A stretch of DNA of 45,483 nt. Source: JBCDGZ01 sp038750655 (GTDB lineage Bacteria; Bacteroidota; Bacteroidia; Chitinophagales; Saprospiraceae). Below are positions 7,701 to 16,687 of this stretch, in pieces. Numbering within the stretch: position 1 is the first letter of the stretch; every line of letters begins with the position of its first letter. Position numbers and translations under genes: made by a program. Below the pieces are notes generated by a model. The model worked only from the letters and a program-made list of their open reading frames with translations. It was not told the DNA's origin and searched no databases. The stretch covers positions 1-45,483 of the forward strand of contig JBCDGZ010000056.1 of NCBI GenBank assembly GCA_038750655.1, given 5' to 3'.

Positions 7701-10370
7701 CCGGATTGTTCCAGGGACAAAAGGAATCGTAATATCTTCGGTGAAAGTAAACTGATTGCAGAACGCGCTCGCTTGTACATCGAAATCAATACCGGTGATG
7801 CCTGCGCAAGGATTAGGACCACTACACTGTCTAACCCGCACTTGTCTTCTCGTTTCACATCCAGTAGCATTGTCTGTAACGACCAATTCGATGGTAGAAT
7901 TGGGCTGAGTGACCAAGAAAGAGGTATTCGTACTTCCTCCGCCAAAGGTCAGATTCGTCCAGCTGTAGCTATAATTTCCTACCCCTCCACCAGGCAGCGG
8001 CTGTACCGAAGCAAAGAGCGTCGTATTGGGCGTTTGTGGAGGGCAAAGTACAAAGCCATTATTAGCAGTAATATTTACTAGTGGAGCGGGCTTGACATCC
8101 AACAGATAGGTCGTTTCGACCACCTGCATATCACAAACACCACCTATAATTGTCGCTCTAGCTTTTACGAGGAAGGTGCCGAAGTTAAAATAGTTATGTG
8201 ATGTTGTGGATCCGGTACCAGTACCACCATCACCAAATTCCCAGGTCCATGAGACGCTAGACGTACCACTCGGAGTAGAAGACAGGGTACCAGTGAAAGT
8301 GGATGGGTTGAGGCTACCTGGCAAACTCTGACAAGCAGGATCAGGATTGATGGTGATGTTTGCTGTAGGTGCAGCATCAATGGTGACGGAGTAGGTAGAC
8401 GTGAGCACTTGCCCGCAAACGGTGGTTTCCAAAACCAGATTGGTAGTTATCGTAGACGTAAAGTAATTCATCTGCACATCAATATTGGTGCTGGATTGGC
8501 CGGAGATGACACTACCCACCAGATCATTCTGGAAGTACCAGTAGTAATTGGTCGCTTGTGGGACAGGAGCAACAGAGAAGCTGGTGATCACATCTGAACA
8601 GAAAGTACTGGCGCTGCTAGGATGTTGGATCGCAGGAGGGCTAGGATTCAGCGGATTAACCGTAATCGACTGAGGGATGGATGGACACTCTGGCTCCACT
8701 ATCGCTGCCTGACTGAAGTCGATTTGGTAAGACCCGGAATTGTCCCAGCAAATGGTAATGTTATCACCACTAGCAGTCGTATTTCCAGAAACTCCATTGG
8801 CTTCTCCACCAGAGACACTCCACTGGATGTAGTAGCCATTGTCTGGCGTAGCCGTGTACTCGTAACAGCTTCCTGGGCAGACCGTCAATGGCCCGCTAAG
8901 CGCACTAGCCAAAGGCTGTGGAGCCGCAGGTACCACCGTCAAGATGCCACTCACCTCAGCGTTACAGAAGTCCGTGCTGTTTGTTGTCGCTCTAATTTCA
9001 TAGAACCCAGGGGCTAAGAAATTACCCGCAACGGTTACTGAAGAATTGGTGCCACCCGGTAGAGTGATGGGCGCACCACCACCACTCGGGATAGCTGTCC
9101 ATTGTACGGTTCCACCGGTAACTGTTGGTGAAAGGGTGTAGGTCGCATTATCCGCAGGAGAGAAGCAAATCTCCTGAGTCGTTGGATCGGTCATTTCGAA
9201 CGGATTCAGTACGTCTATAGGAAGATTGAAGGTTGGATAGGCGATGTCGCAGCCCAAATCACCGTTGGTGATGTCGACCGAAACGTTACCCGGTCCTGCC
9301 GAGAACCAGTTGACCTCAATTGTGCTTAGCCCCGGACCTGGGGTAAGGATAAAGCCACCACCCGTAACGACCCAGGAATAGGAATTACCGGGCTGTGGAG
9401 GAACAGAATACTCTACGATGTCTCCCACGCAAGGCCGCTGCGGGCCAGTAATGGAGAGCGCATCAGAGATAATCGGAATAACGACCTGCGTAGGGATTGG
9501 ACAAACCGAACAGCCTGTGACCAGCACTTGTAGTACTCCTTGGCCATTAACAGGACTGTCCCAAACGACAGTGGCTACAGGGTCGTTGGGGCTGCTGACC
9601 AGCGTTCCGCCGCTGATCACTGTCCAGGTGTAAGTAGCACCAGGGCAAGCGTTTGGAACCGAATAACTTACTCGATCAAATGTACATTGGGTCGATAGGC
9701 AAGTAATTTGAGGGGCATCAGAAGAATTGACAATAACGGTAACGTTTGTGGTATCTGAACAACCACAATCATTAAAAACCACCAGCTCTACATCGTAGGT
9801 GCCAGGTGTGGTGTAGGTCTTAATCGGATTGGGATCATTGGATTGGGTGTTATCGTCAAAGTCCCAAAGCCAAGTAACGACATCATTGGAGCTGTTATCG
9901 GTGAAGACAATATCAGCGCCTATGCAGATCGTAATGACATTACCAACGGCCTGCGGCACCGAGGTGAACCCTGCGGTTGGCTTTTCAATAATCTCGATGC
10001 AAATCGAGGTGGTGGTGGAGCAGCCGTCAGCATTGGTTTCTGTGACTTGCACCAGGCCGGTGCCCACATTGCCCCAGGTTACACTCACCGTGTTGCCACT
10101 CGCAGTGTAACTAGCGGCGCCCGCTACAGTCCAGCTGTAGGTGCTACCAGTGTTGTTTTGGGTAAAATAATCGATAGTAGCGTCTTCACAGGCCAGCACA
10201 CAATCATTTTGCCCTTGGCCCGGTCGCTCTCCTTTATCCTGACATGTGGACAGGAAATCAGATTGAATGACCGGCGAAGGATAGCTTGTGCAAGGGGGTG
10301 CCGCACTGAGCCAGTGACTCATCAGCAGCAGTAACCCTACGAGATACATACCCATAGTGTTAATCTTCAT
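4764..10370 (-). CDS. Giant secreted PKD-repeat protein with T9SS C-terminal sorting domain
   Basis: Secreted or surface-attached protein of about 1868 residues. The start at 10370 gives a clean signal peptide (MKINTMGMYLVGLLLLMSHWLSA); the longer open frame up to 10514 has no signal-like N-terminus. The body is a series of Ig-like/PKD modules. At least four PKD domains are recognisable by their W-x-F-D-D/G-D-G motifs (WLWDFDDN, WTWEFGDGG, IRWDFDDGN, YLWSFGDGA), each followed by a Y-x-x-x-G-x-Y/F motif. It is rich in Cys, Asn, Thr and Gly, as such adhesin-like proteins usually are. The last 80 or so residues form a T9SS type A sorting domain (NPNPASTAINIAYEL ... LPDGVYSLLLF ... QKVVKISN), so the protein is expected to cross the outer membrane by the Por/T9SS machinery and be anchored or released. 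Ligand and role are unknown; adhesion or matrix binding is the usual guess for this architecture. Confidence 0.9.
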   Translation of the reverse strand: MKINTMGMYLVGLLLLMSHWLSAAPPCTSYPSPVIQSDFLSTCQDKGERPGQGQNDCVLACEDATIDYFTQNNTGSTYSWTVAGAASYTASGNTVSVTWGNVGTGLVQVTETNADGCSTTTSICIEIIEKPTAGFTSVPQAVGNVITICIGADIVFTDNSSNDVVTWLWDFDDNTQSNDPNPIKTYTTPGTYDVELVVFNDCGCSDTTNVTVIVNSSDAPQITCLSTQCTFDRVSYSVPNACPGATYTWTVISGGTLVSSPNDPVATVVWDSPVNGQGVLQVLVTGCSVCPIPTQVVIPIISDALSITGPQRPCVGDIVEYSVPPQPGNSYSWVVTGGGFILTPGPGLSTIEVNWFSAGPGNVSVDITNGDLGCDIAYPTFNLPIDVLNPFEMTDPTTQEICFSPADNATYTLSPTVTGGTVQWTAIPSGGGAPITLPGGTNSSVTVAGNFLAPGFYEIRATTNSTDFCNAEVSGILTVVPAAPQPLASALSGPLTVCPGSCYEYTATPDNGYYIQWSVSGGEANGVSGNTTASGDNITICWDNSGSYQIDFSQAAIVEPECPSIPQSITVNPLNPSPPAIQHPSSASTFCSDVITSFSVAPVPQATNYYWYFQNDLVGSVISGQSSTNIDVQMNYFTSTITTNLVLETTVCGQVLTSTYSVTIDAAPTANITINPDPACQSLPGSLNPSTFTGTLSSTPSGTSSVSWTWEFGDGGTGTGSTTSHNYFNFGTFLVKARATIIGGVCDMQVVETTYLLDVKPAPLVNITANNGFVLCPPQTPNTTLFASVQPLPGGGVGNYSYSWTNLTFGGGSTNTSFLVTQPNSTIELVVTDNATGCETRRQVRVRQCSGPNPCAGITGIDFDVQASAFCNQFTFTEDITIPFVPGTIRWDFDDGNSGAGSPVTHTYEHSGFYNVTMSVELPGGLVCSWTETVTVIFVPYFITEYSCVGGNIVTDLIDQTDFLDLPGVNLNYSWSLPAGSTYVGGSGPNDPSPQAIIPFGTSQTITLTVTDGSTTCQTTQTLNIPAPASANFTASPTCEGIPVDFINSSTGIGNSYLWSFGDGAESTLTAPDREYNNLPGGGGSSVIFPVTLSVTDQFGCTDTDMLNLTIYRNTIANLEIDPAGPFCANAGTALNATFAGGTMPYTYSWGTVDNMPFATGNPSSNVVTSTNGYIVTVTDANGCASISDVENVVVQPVPNAIVFGRDEYCLGDEVLLSGNQGSDFTYQWSANYPFGTSNATTPSITFTPFGSGSFNAVVTLTDIATGCFDASPVFTGTINDGPQGLNITPTSGCVPIALTANASSPVSNYVWSNGTAGSNMTTALSGGTIEVVAYAPNGCQSSASVNLDEAPDLSDLAVGCYCFPDHTTWTAPQGWGYTYQWFLDGNPITGATMGTYTFTQSGIYNVLVTNQAGCSTYSEDIIIDIGDNCRDCGLEIDPLKVECIGFDLINGGPLYEITVAVFNNGISLSNFSATSNEGIVHAATFQPNSIPGGGSGPTTVTFEFTLLNGSSFACFVFAGTGTNGVLCEFELCIDGFPPCDGGGGFCEIEPQDYGIECLYNYNGFNFYNFQYAILNNGNPLINLSWVDVNGNPDITIAASPNNLPGGGTTSIISGTIIAPQGTGSVTFLVTGYDPVTREPCKFEITFELPECENEFYPCDQANAKSPTLTCASPFVDIAGNYNYNLSVTITSVIANGSVVVSPVQGQWENNITNLSVITSGNTYTINAQVVDVPPHNSPLCFEVYIAIGHDVCIAKFCVRKPRCSTSDAQGRSLELTDIEKLSNNSSLTANPNPASTAINIAYELDKEGIIELRLIRMDGQLVRHLTHLRQELNMPLDISDLPDGVYSLLLFRDGQLEGSQKVVKISN

Positions 10371-10703
10371 GGTTAAGTAGGTTTTTATAGGTTGGAAAAT
10401 TAAATTGCATGGCTTTGGATTGTAAGATGTTAACAATACTTTTTCAGCCGAACCCAGGCGTGGATGTGGTTCGGAAAAGTAGTTTTTGAAAGGATGTGCT
10501 GAATATAAATTCAAATATAGCTGCAGTATACCTTGAAATCTATTACAAGATTTTAGCTCTTTTCCGAGCCGGTTACCTCAGATCTGAAAAATGGCTTATA
10601 TATGGTGAAATAGCGGGGTAGGAGTCGTCGCTAAGATAGCTCTGGAGGAAATTTTGAGCGGTGCAGGAAAAATTATTAAAAAATGTAATAGAACCCAAAA
10701 GGG
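10371..10703. other. Intergenic region upstream of the PKD protein gene
   Basis: A 333-base AT-rich stretch between two minus-strand genes. It probably carries the promoter of the PKD protein gene: CAAATATA at 10512-10519 reads TATATTTG on the minus strand, a match to the -7 consensus TAnnTTTG, without a convincing -33 box. No gene or clear terminator for the downstream exonuclease was recognised here. Confidence 0.4.
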
Positions 10704-12104
10704 CTAAAAACGGATGATTTTGAGGCCTTTTTTGATCTCATCCTCCAAAAAAGAGCGGATAATTCGCGCCGTATCCGCAGTGTGTCGATAGGTTTTAATG
10801 GCATCTCGCAATTCTTCCACATCCGAAATCGGCGTATTGATGTCTACGTAGCCAAAACCTCGGTATCGACCATCTTCCACCAGCACCACCGATTGCTCCT
10901 CCGTACTGCGCCCTTTATCGATGATCAGAAAGTTGGCTTCAAAATCCTGCTCTAAAAAGCCGCTGGCCTGCTGCACCCGCTCATTGTAGTCCTCCGGAGC
11001 CTCTTTGCCGACGCAGGCGCCGTGGCATTTGTGCAAATGGTAGTAAAAACAGGGCTTACTGACATTGTTAAAATTGCAAAGGCGCTCGCACAGCTCAAAC
11101 GTTTCCATGATGCGCTGTAAACCCGCTTTGGCAGACATCAGCGAGGGATATTCGTGCAAAACGTGCAAATCCTTTTTCTTCTGCTTACTGGCCTTGGCGA
11201 TGTCAATACAAATGTAGCCCTCCTTATTCTTATAGGCGTGGAGGACGTACTGAAACTGCCGCACCCGCTGCGCGCGGTTGATGCGAGGGTGGTGATGCTT
11301 GATTTCGTGCGACTCCTGGAGCAGGGCGACCAGCTCGCTGCCGGTGATCTCAAAGCTGATGTCGTTAACACTCTGTTGGAGCTTGTCTCCCTTAGACTTC
11401 TTGTTGCCAAAGTGCTGCATCACCCGTTTTTTGATGTTGATACTCTTGCCGATGTAGATGATGTCGCCGTTGAGGTCATAGAAATAGTAGACACCACACT
11501 CCTCCGGCAGGTCGTGCAGTTGGTCCAAACTGATGTTTTCTGGCAACTGGGATTCTTTGATGCCGAGGTTGACGAAGTCGTTGACGGTTTCCTCGCTGGC
11601 TTCCTTGGACAGCATCCGGCCCAACAGGTCAACGGTGGCCATCGCATCGGCCATGGCCCGGTGGCGGGCGCTGACATCGATGTTGAAGTGTCGGATCAGG
11701 TTGGCTAGGCTGTGGGAGCGCAGGGAGGGGTAGGTTTTACGACTCAGGCGGACGGTGCAGAGCAGGCGACGGCTGAAGGTGTAGCCCAGGCGTTTGAATT
11801 CTTCGCGGATAAAATTGTAATCGAAGCGGGCATTGTGGGCTACAAAGATACAGGACTTGGTCATTTCCACAATTTGCCGTGCTACCTCATAAAATTTCGG
11901 CGCCTCTTCGACCATCTCTTGGGTAATCCCTGTCAATTGGGTAATATTGTAGGGAATCGTACGTTCGGGGTTAATTAGGCTTTCGAAGCGATCAATAATC
12001 TGATGGCCATCGTAGACCACAATGGCAATTTCAGTGATTCGATCCCGATTAGCTCGTCCGCCAGTCGTTTCGACGTCGATGACCGCGTATTTTTTATTAT
12101 TCAT
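10704..12104 (-). CDS. DEDDh exonuclease fused to GIY-YIG nuclease domain
   Basis: Two-nuclease protein of 466 residues. The N-terminal half is a DnaQ/DNA polymerase III epsilon-like 3'-5' exonuclease with all DEDDh motifs: Asp10 and Glu12 in VIDVETTGG, Asp95 in HNARFD, His148 and Asp153 in RHRAMADA. The second part begins with a UvrC/Cho-type GIY-YIG domain (about residues 203-232, GVYYFYD...IIYIGKSINIKKR). A Cys-containing stretch (CERLCNFNNVSKPCFYYHLHKC, about 22 residues, with the spacing seen in UvrC family proteins) follows. This fusion occurs in several bacterial phyla and is usually assigned to DNA repair (a Cho-like nucleotide excision role), which is family knowledge and not shown here. 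I start at 12104 because the preceding open frame gives no conserved sequence and the exonuclease fold begins immediately after this Met. It is divergent from the NamZ-like gene. Confidence 0.88.
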   Translation of the reverse strand: MNNKKYAVIDVETTGGRANRDRITEIAIVVYDGHQIIDRFESLINPERTIPYNITQLTGITQEMVEEAPKFYEVARQIVEMTKSCIFVAHNARFDYNFIREEFKRLGYTFSRRLLCTVRLSRKTYPSLRSHSLANLIRHFNIDVSARHRAMADAMATVDLLGRMLSKEASEETVNDFVNLGIKESQLPENISLDQLHDLPEECGVYYFYDLNGDIIYIGKSINIKKRVMQHFGNKKSKGDKLQQSVNDISFEITGSELVALLQESHEIKHHHPRINRAQRVRQFQYVLHAYKNKEGYICIDIAKASKQKKKDLHVLHEYPSLMSAKAGLQRIMETFELCERLCNFNNVSKPCFYYHLHKCHGACVGKEAPEDYNERVQQASGFLEQDFEANFLIIDKGRSTEEQSVVLVEDGRYRGFGYVDINTPISDVEELRDAIKTYRHTADTARIIRSFLEDEIKKGLKIIRF

Positions 12105-12243
12105 AGGGTGGCAAGCTCCAAACCTGTTCTTTAAAAAAGAAAAAACGCAAAGACAAGTAGCGGGTGAGGAATGACCTGGGGATGGTCTCAACTCACTGGC
12201 TAAGTCTCTCTGCGTTCTGTTACTGCACATCAAAACTACAACT

Positions 12244-13509
12244 ATGTTTTCGAATCTAAAAATCATTTTAGTCTTTTTATTAATAAGCGCCTTAATGCAG
12301 CTGGGCTGTGGGTCGTCGAGTGTGACGGCGGATGCCAAAGGCTCGGAGGGGCAGCTGGTTAAGACAGTGGAGGAGGAAGGCCCGGTGGAAGTGACTCCTT
12401 TGAAAGTAGGCGCAGAGCGACTTTCGGAATACCTGAGCTTACTCCACAACCGCAAGGTCGGCTTGGTGGTTAATCAAACCTCGATGGTCGGCGCGGAGCA
12501 TTTGGTGGATGTTTTACTGCAAAAGGGCATTGACATACAGCGCATATTTGCTCCCGAGCACGGCTTTCGGGGCAAAGCCGACGCCGGCGAACAAATCAAG
12601 GACGGCCGCGATGCGAAGACGGGTATTCCCCTTATTTCCCTTTACGGAAAGAAAAAGAAGCCTTCCTCGGAGGATTTAAGTGGTATTGATGTGCTCATCT
12701 TTGATATTCAAGATGTTGGAGCTCGTTTTTACACCTACATTTCTAGCATGCACTACGTTATGGAGGCTTGTGCAGAGGAGCAGGTCAACTTTCTGGTGCT
12801 GGATCGTCCCAACCCCAATGGCCACTATGTTGATGGGCCTTTGCTTGATCCCGATTACCAGTCCTTCATCGGCATGCATCCCATTCCAGTCGTTCACGGA
12901 ATGACCATTGCCGAATATGCGCAGATGATTAATGGATAGGGGTGGTTGAAAAATGGGGTCAAATGCGAGCTTTCTTTCGTCAAATGCAGCAACTACGATC
13001 ATCAAACGGCCTACGAACTGCCGATAAAACCTTCGCCAAATCTTCCGAATCTGCGTTCCATCTACCTCTATCCTTGGCTGTGTTTCTTCGAAGGCACCAC
13101 CGCCAGCGTCGGCCGGGGCACCAATCAACAATTTCAAATCTATGGACATCCCGACTATCCAGCAGGCAGCTATCGATTCACCCCCGTCTCCCGCGAAGGC
13201 GCCAAAAATCCCAAGCACCAAAACAAGGAATGCTTTGGCCATTCGTTAGCCGAAATGCCTCCCCCGCAGCTCTTCCAAAAGGCTCAAATCGACCTTGGCT
13301 ACTTGCTCCGCTTCTACCAGGCCTTTCCCAACAAGGACCAATTTTTCCTCTCCAATAACTTCATCGATAAGCTTGCGGGGAGCGATCAGTTGCGCCAACA
13401 AATAATCGGCGGCCGAAGTGAAGCGGAAATCCGATCCAGTTGGGCCGCCGACCTGGCCAATTTTAAGGCAAAACGGAGGAAGTATTTACTCTACGAAGAT
13501 TTTGAATGA
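12244..13509 (+). pseudogene. NamZ-like exo-N-acetylmuramidase lipoprotein (DUF1343), interrupted by an in-frame TAG
   Basis: The DUF1343 family includes NamZ, an exo-beta-N-acetylmuramidase acting on peptidoglycan fragments. The reading frame is continuous for 421 codons, the usual length for the family, except for one TAG at 12937-12939. The first 231 codons carry a lipoprotein signal (lipobox MQLGC, Cys22) and the conserved motifs VGLVVNQTS, FAPEHGFRG, FDIQDVGARFYTY and LDRPNPNG. They end at MING. The same frame resumes directly with GWLKNGVKCEL, then SPNLPN and FEGTTASVGRGT. Family members normally read M-I-N-G-E-G-W here, so a GAG to TAG change (one base) is the simplest explanation. No frameshift is present. 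The remaining sequence is well conserved, so the lesion must be recent, a sequencing error, or suppressed by readthrough. It converges with the small outer-membrane protein gene, only 4 bases away. Confidence 0.88.
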
Positions 13510-13513
13510 TTCG

Positions 13514-14062
13514 TTAAAACCGAATACCGCCGTTGAGGCCAAAAAAGAAGATCCTGTCCTGATTTTCGTACTTGTGGTAAGACGTTCGCGCCCCCAGCAC
13601 AATGTGCTTGAAGAGGTAGACCTCGTAATCGGCGACGATATTGAACCCTCGGGTATTGGCCGTTTCGGTCGTAAAAAGAGGATTGACAGATTCGCCATCG
13701 CTAAACTCGAATTCTCGATAGCGCAGAGAGCCGCCGCCGCCAATTCTAAAACGGTTAATGTTGTTGTGTATCGGAGCAAGGTATAAATTCAGATCACCTT
13801 GATAGGCTTTGGTACGCTGTAGAAGGCCAAAGGCATCGCTTTGGGAGGCATTCGTCCAAGCGCCACTGGCCCCGATGCTCAAAAAGCGGAAGAGCGATCG
13901 GTCGTATTCAACAAAGCGGTGCTTACCGGAGTAATCTCCGGTGGCAAGTTGTGCGGTGCCCATACCGAGCTTCAAGGTACTTTTAGGATTTTTCTTAGAC
14001 TGGGCCTGTGCGGGCAGCGCCAATAAAAACAGCGCGCTAATGGTGATCAGTATTGCTTTCAT
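13514..14062 (-). CDS. Small predicted outer-membrane beta-barrel protein
   Basis: 182-residue protein with a signal peptide (MKAILITISALFLLALPAQAQ) followed by alternating hydrophobic/polar segments typical of an 8-stranded barrel. It ends in Phe (FFFGLNGGIRF), the usual C-terminal signature for outer-membrane insertion. It also shows a glycine-rich strand pair (RFRIGGGGSLRYREFEF). I do not recognise a specific family and assign no function. It is separated from the larger outer-membrane protein gene upstream by 142 bases. Confidence 0.75.
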   Translation of the reverse strand: MKAILITISALFLLALPAQAQSKKNPKSTLKLGMGTAQLATGDYSGKHRFVEYDRSLFRFLSIGASGAWTNASQSDAFGLLQRTKAYQGDLNLYLAPIHNNINRFRIGGGGSLRYREFEFSDGESVNPLFTTETANTRGFNIVADYEVYLFKHIVLGARTSYHKYENQDRIFFFGLNGGIRF

Positions 14063-14204
14063 GAGTTGCGGTTTTAAGTAAATAGTCGAAGTAAATGTCT
14101 GGCTTTGACTATCAAATTAGGCTAGAGTTTAAAGGGATGCAACGGGCAGAGCGGGCTTTAACCTGCCCTTAACCCCAGGGCTGGAAACTGTTAAGTATTT
14201 TAAC

Positions 14205-16313
14205 CTACCACTTATAAATCAACTGTACCCTGACGTCAGAGCGCTGGGGGCCATCGATGAGCGCCAGGCCGCTGCTGAAGAAATCCTGGTTGGCCCAGTA
14301 GGTCTGCGCATAGCGGGCCTCGATGCTCAGCTTGCGGATGCCCCGGTAGCGCAGATTGAAGTAAAAGCGGGTGCCTTTGTTGTAGTAGGCCGGGATAGAA
14401 AAGGTGTTGACCAGATCGTTTTCAAAAGCGTAGTAGCGGATGTTGTAGCCATCGGTATCGAAGAGGGCGAAGCGGGTAGAAAAGCTGAAAGGGATGGCCG
14501 AGGGGCGGTAGATAACATCTTGGTAGAGCACCGTTCCGCGGCTGCGCTCTACACCCGTTCCGGGGTCGAAGAACCCAGTGTCGAATCGGCTGCGCAGCTC
14601 TAGTTCTTTAGAGATTTTGTTGGAAAAATGGATGCGCAGTTGCAGCAGGCGGGAGTCGACCAGAAAATCGGTGGCGCTGAGGTTGCCGGAGGCATTGATT
14701 TGCTTGGTTTCGTCGCGTAGTTCGACGTAGGCTTCCAGCTTGCGCTTGCGGAAGTAGGTCAGCCGGACGCGGTAGTCGAAGCCCCGGGAGGGGGCGTCGG
14801 CGGTGAAGCGTAGCCAGGGGTGGCGGTAGGTATCGAAATAAGCGCTGATGCGCCAATGGGGGAGGGGACGGATTTCTGCGCCGATGTAGAGGCCGTTTTC
14901 ATTCCTTGCTCCGCTGGTTTCGGCGAAGGGGTTGGGGTTGAGAGCTTGGTAATCAATGGCGAAGGAGCGGTAGAGTAGGGCCAGGTCGATTTTACGGTCC
15001 AACCCTAGTAGTAGGCCGTTGACTGTCGCGATGGCCCCATTATCGCTGATGGCAGTTTCTCCAAAGAAATTGTAGTTGCGATAAATATAGGAGTAATCCA
15101 GGCTGACATTGAGCAGGCGATCGCCGTTGAAAAAGAAGCGGTTGTAGGGCCTGGGAGTACGGATCAGCTCTTGATTGAGTTGATTATAAAGGCCGTTGAG
15201 GGCCAGGTGCCAGGTTTCGGTTTTGTATTTGAGGCTGCCACCGACGGAATAGAGGGTGATGGCATCTTCATCTTCGATTTCTCGCTCGGTGCGGTGCAGG
15301 CCGGAGAGTTGGAGGGAGGTGAGGGTACGGATGATGTCTTCGTTGGGGATGAGGTCGGCATCGACCAGGTTGCCGTCTCTTTGCTGGCGGGAGCCGAAGA
15401 GGGTGAGTTCCAGGTTGTCGCCGGCCCGGAGGGTCGCCGCGGCTCCTCGCATAAAGTTGTTTTCATCCACCGAGGTATAGGGGCGCAGGGTGCGCTGCGA
15501 ACGCTTAATATTCATCACCTGGGAGCTTTTGCCCCGACCAAATCCAGAGAACAAGATCAGGCCCTGCCCCAGGCTGATCTGATAATCCCCCAGTGCAATG
15601 CTTTTGAATCGATTACTGTAATTGTTGAGAAACAAATGGGCGGAGTAGAAGTCGAAGCCTCGTTTATTGCTACCGGTAAAAAATTCTTCGCCGGCGTCCT
15701 TTTCCGCAGTGATACCTGCGCTGAAACGATTGGAGTAAAAATAGCGATAGCGGGCGTAGAGTTGATTGGGGTCGCCCAGAAAGCGGGATAAGGTGCCCGT
15801 AGTATCGGTCTCAAAACCGCGCTGCTGTTCCAAAATTCTTCCCCAACGCAAAAACAATTCATTATTCCCTCCTTTCAGCAACTGCCCCAGTGGCACTTGA
15901 TAATCATTAATATTAACGTCTACGTCCACATATGGTAGTAATCTCTGAATGGTATTGAGGTCGAAGCTAGGAATGGCCTGCAATTCGTAAATAGCGATGA
16001 GTTTGCCCAAACGATTGCGGTACTGTAAGAGATCGTTGATTTGAATATCAGAAAGCAGTTGTAGCGATTCCAGCTCCTCGCGGGTAGCCTTGTTGAGGTT
16101 CAAGGGCTCATTCAGGTAGCCCTGCAGCTCTTCGAATAAGGTATTGAAATCAAAACTCACTTCCTCCTCACTCCCTTGCACAAAATCCTCGATAATATCC
16201 GTGTTGAGCGGTGGATCATCTTGAATCACGGTGTCCCGCTGTGCCCACAGCGTCGCAGTCCCCGGTCCTATCAATAGCAAGAGCAGGAAGGCCCACCTAA
16301 GCAGCGGCTGCAT
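14205..16313 (-). CDS. Helix-hairpin-helix domain outer-membrane protein
   Basis: 702-residue protein with a signal peptide (MQPLLRWAFLLLLLIGPGTATLWAQ). I chose the start at 16313 because it puts that peptide at the N-terminus; the upstream 14 codons do not fit. An N-terminal ComEA-like helix-hairpin-helix region (about residues 60-135, LNLNKATREELESLQLL and an AIYELQAIP motif) is followed by about 550 residues of beta-strand-rich sequence that looks like an outer-membrane barrel (many Tyr/Phe/Arg alternations, ending VQLIYKW). Such 'helix-hairpin-helix domain-containing' proteins are widespread in Bacteroidota and uncharacterised. The HhH may bind DNA or another ligand, but nothing in the context decides. 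Confidence 0.78.
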   Translation of the reverse strand: MQPLLRWAFLLLLLIGPGTATLWAQRDTVIQDDPPLNTDIIEDFVQGSEEEVSFDFNTLFEELQGYLNEPLNLNKATREELESLQLLSDIQINDLLQYRNRLGKLIAIYELQAIPSFDLNTIQRLLPYVDVDVNINDYQVPLGQLLKGGNNELFLRWGRILEQQRGFETDTTGTLSRFLGDPNQLYARYRYFYSNRFSAGITAEKDAGEEFFTGSNKRGFDFYSAHLFLNNYSNRFKSIALGDYQISLGQGLILFSGFGRGKSSQVMNIKRSQRTLRPYTSVDENNFMRGAAATLRAGDNLELTLFGSRQQRDGNLVDADLIPNEDIIRTLTSLQLSGLHRTEREIEDEDAITLYSVGGSLKYKTETWHLALNGLYNQLNQELIRTPRPYNRFFFNGDRLLNVSLDYSYIYRNYNFFGETAISDNGAIATVNGLLLGLDRKIDLALLYRSFAIDYQALNPNPFAETSGARNENGLYIGAEIRPLPHWRISAYFDTYRHPWLRFTADAPSRGFDYRVRLTYFRKRKLEAYVELRDETKQINASGNLSATDFLVDSRLLQLRIHFSNKISKELELRSRFDTGFFDPGTGVERSRGTVLYQDVIYRPSAIPFSFSTRFALFDTDGYNIRYYAFENDLVNTFSIPAYYNKGTRFYFNLRYRGIRKLSIEARYAQTYWANQDFFSSGLALIDGPQRSDVRVQLIYKW

Positions 16314-16687
16314 AAAAACCAGAAAACAAGGGTGGACAGAGGTATTCAAGAGCAAAATAAATTTAGGCGTGAGAGCAATGAGAACCGAAAGCGCCCTTAC
16401 TGCTACGGTTTACGGTGCTCAATATAGGACTTTTTGTAGAGTTTGAGGTCTTGTATGCGCTTAATTTGCAGCTCAGCCAAGGAGCATACGAGGCTTTCGA
16501 GATTGGGGAATCAGTGATTGGTGTTTGGTATATATGCTGCAATAATATTTTACTCCTTTGTAATTTTCTTGCTATTTTTTCGCCGCTGCGTTAAAGTTCA
16601 GCCTGTAGGTGACATCTCCTATTTAAGTTTTTTTTAATGTTTCCAGCTTTTACTTAAATTACCCGACCAAAACTAAACTTTAAATCA
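16314..16687. other. Divergent intergenic region
   Basis: 374 bases between two divergently transcribed genes, so promoters for both are expected here. No exact TAnnTTTG box was found in a convincing position. A 59-codon GTG-started frame (16415-16594, plus) exists but has no recognisable family, ends in a hydrophobic run, and is not counted as a gene. A T-run at 16628-16636 is the only other notable feature. Confidence 0.4.

Noticed and set aside
11154..11708. 184-codon plus-strand frame opposite the exonuclease/GIY-YIG gene
   Set aside because: Lies wholly antisense to a protein with clear catalytic motifs on the other strand; composition is that of a shadow frame.
12244..13509. Two separate genes (NamZ N-terminal protein and a second protein from a TTG at 12946)
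   Set aside because: Both parts lie in the same frame, separated by only one stop codon, and together give the full DUF1343 sequence; a single interrupted gene is simpler.
16415..16594. 59-codon GTG-started frame in the divergent intergenic region
   Set aside because: No homologous family recognised, no start support, ends in a hydrophobic run; could be a gene remnant but cannot be supported.
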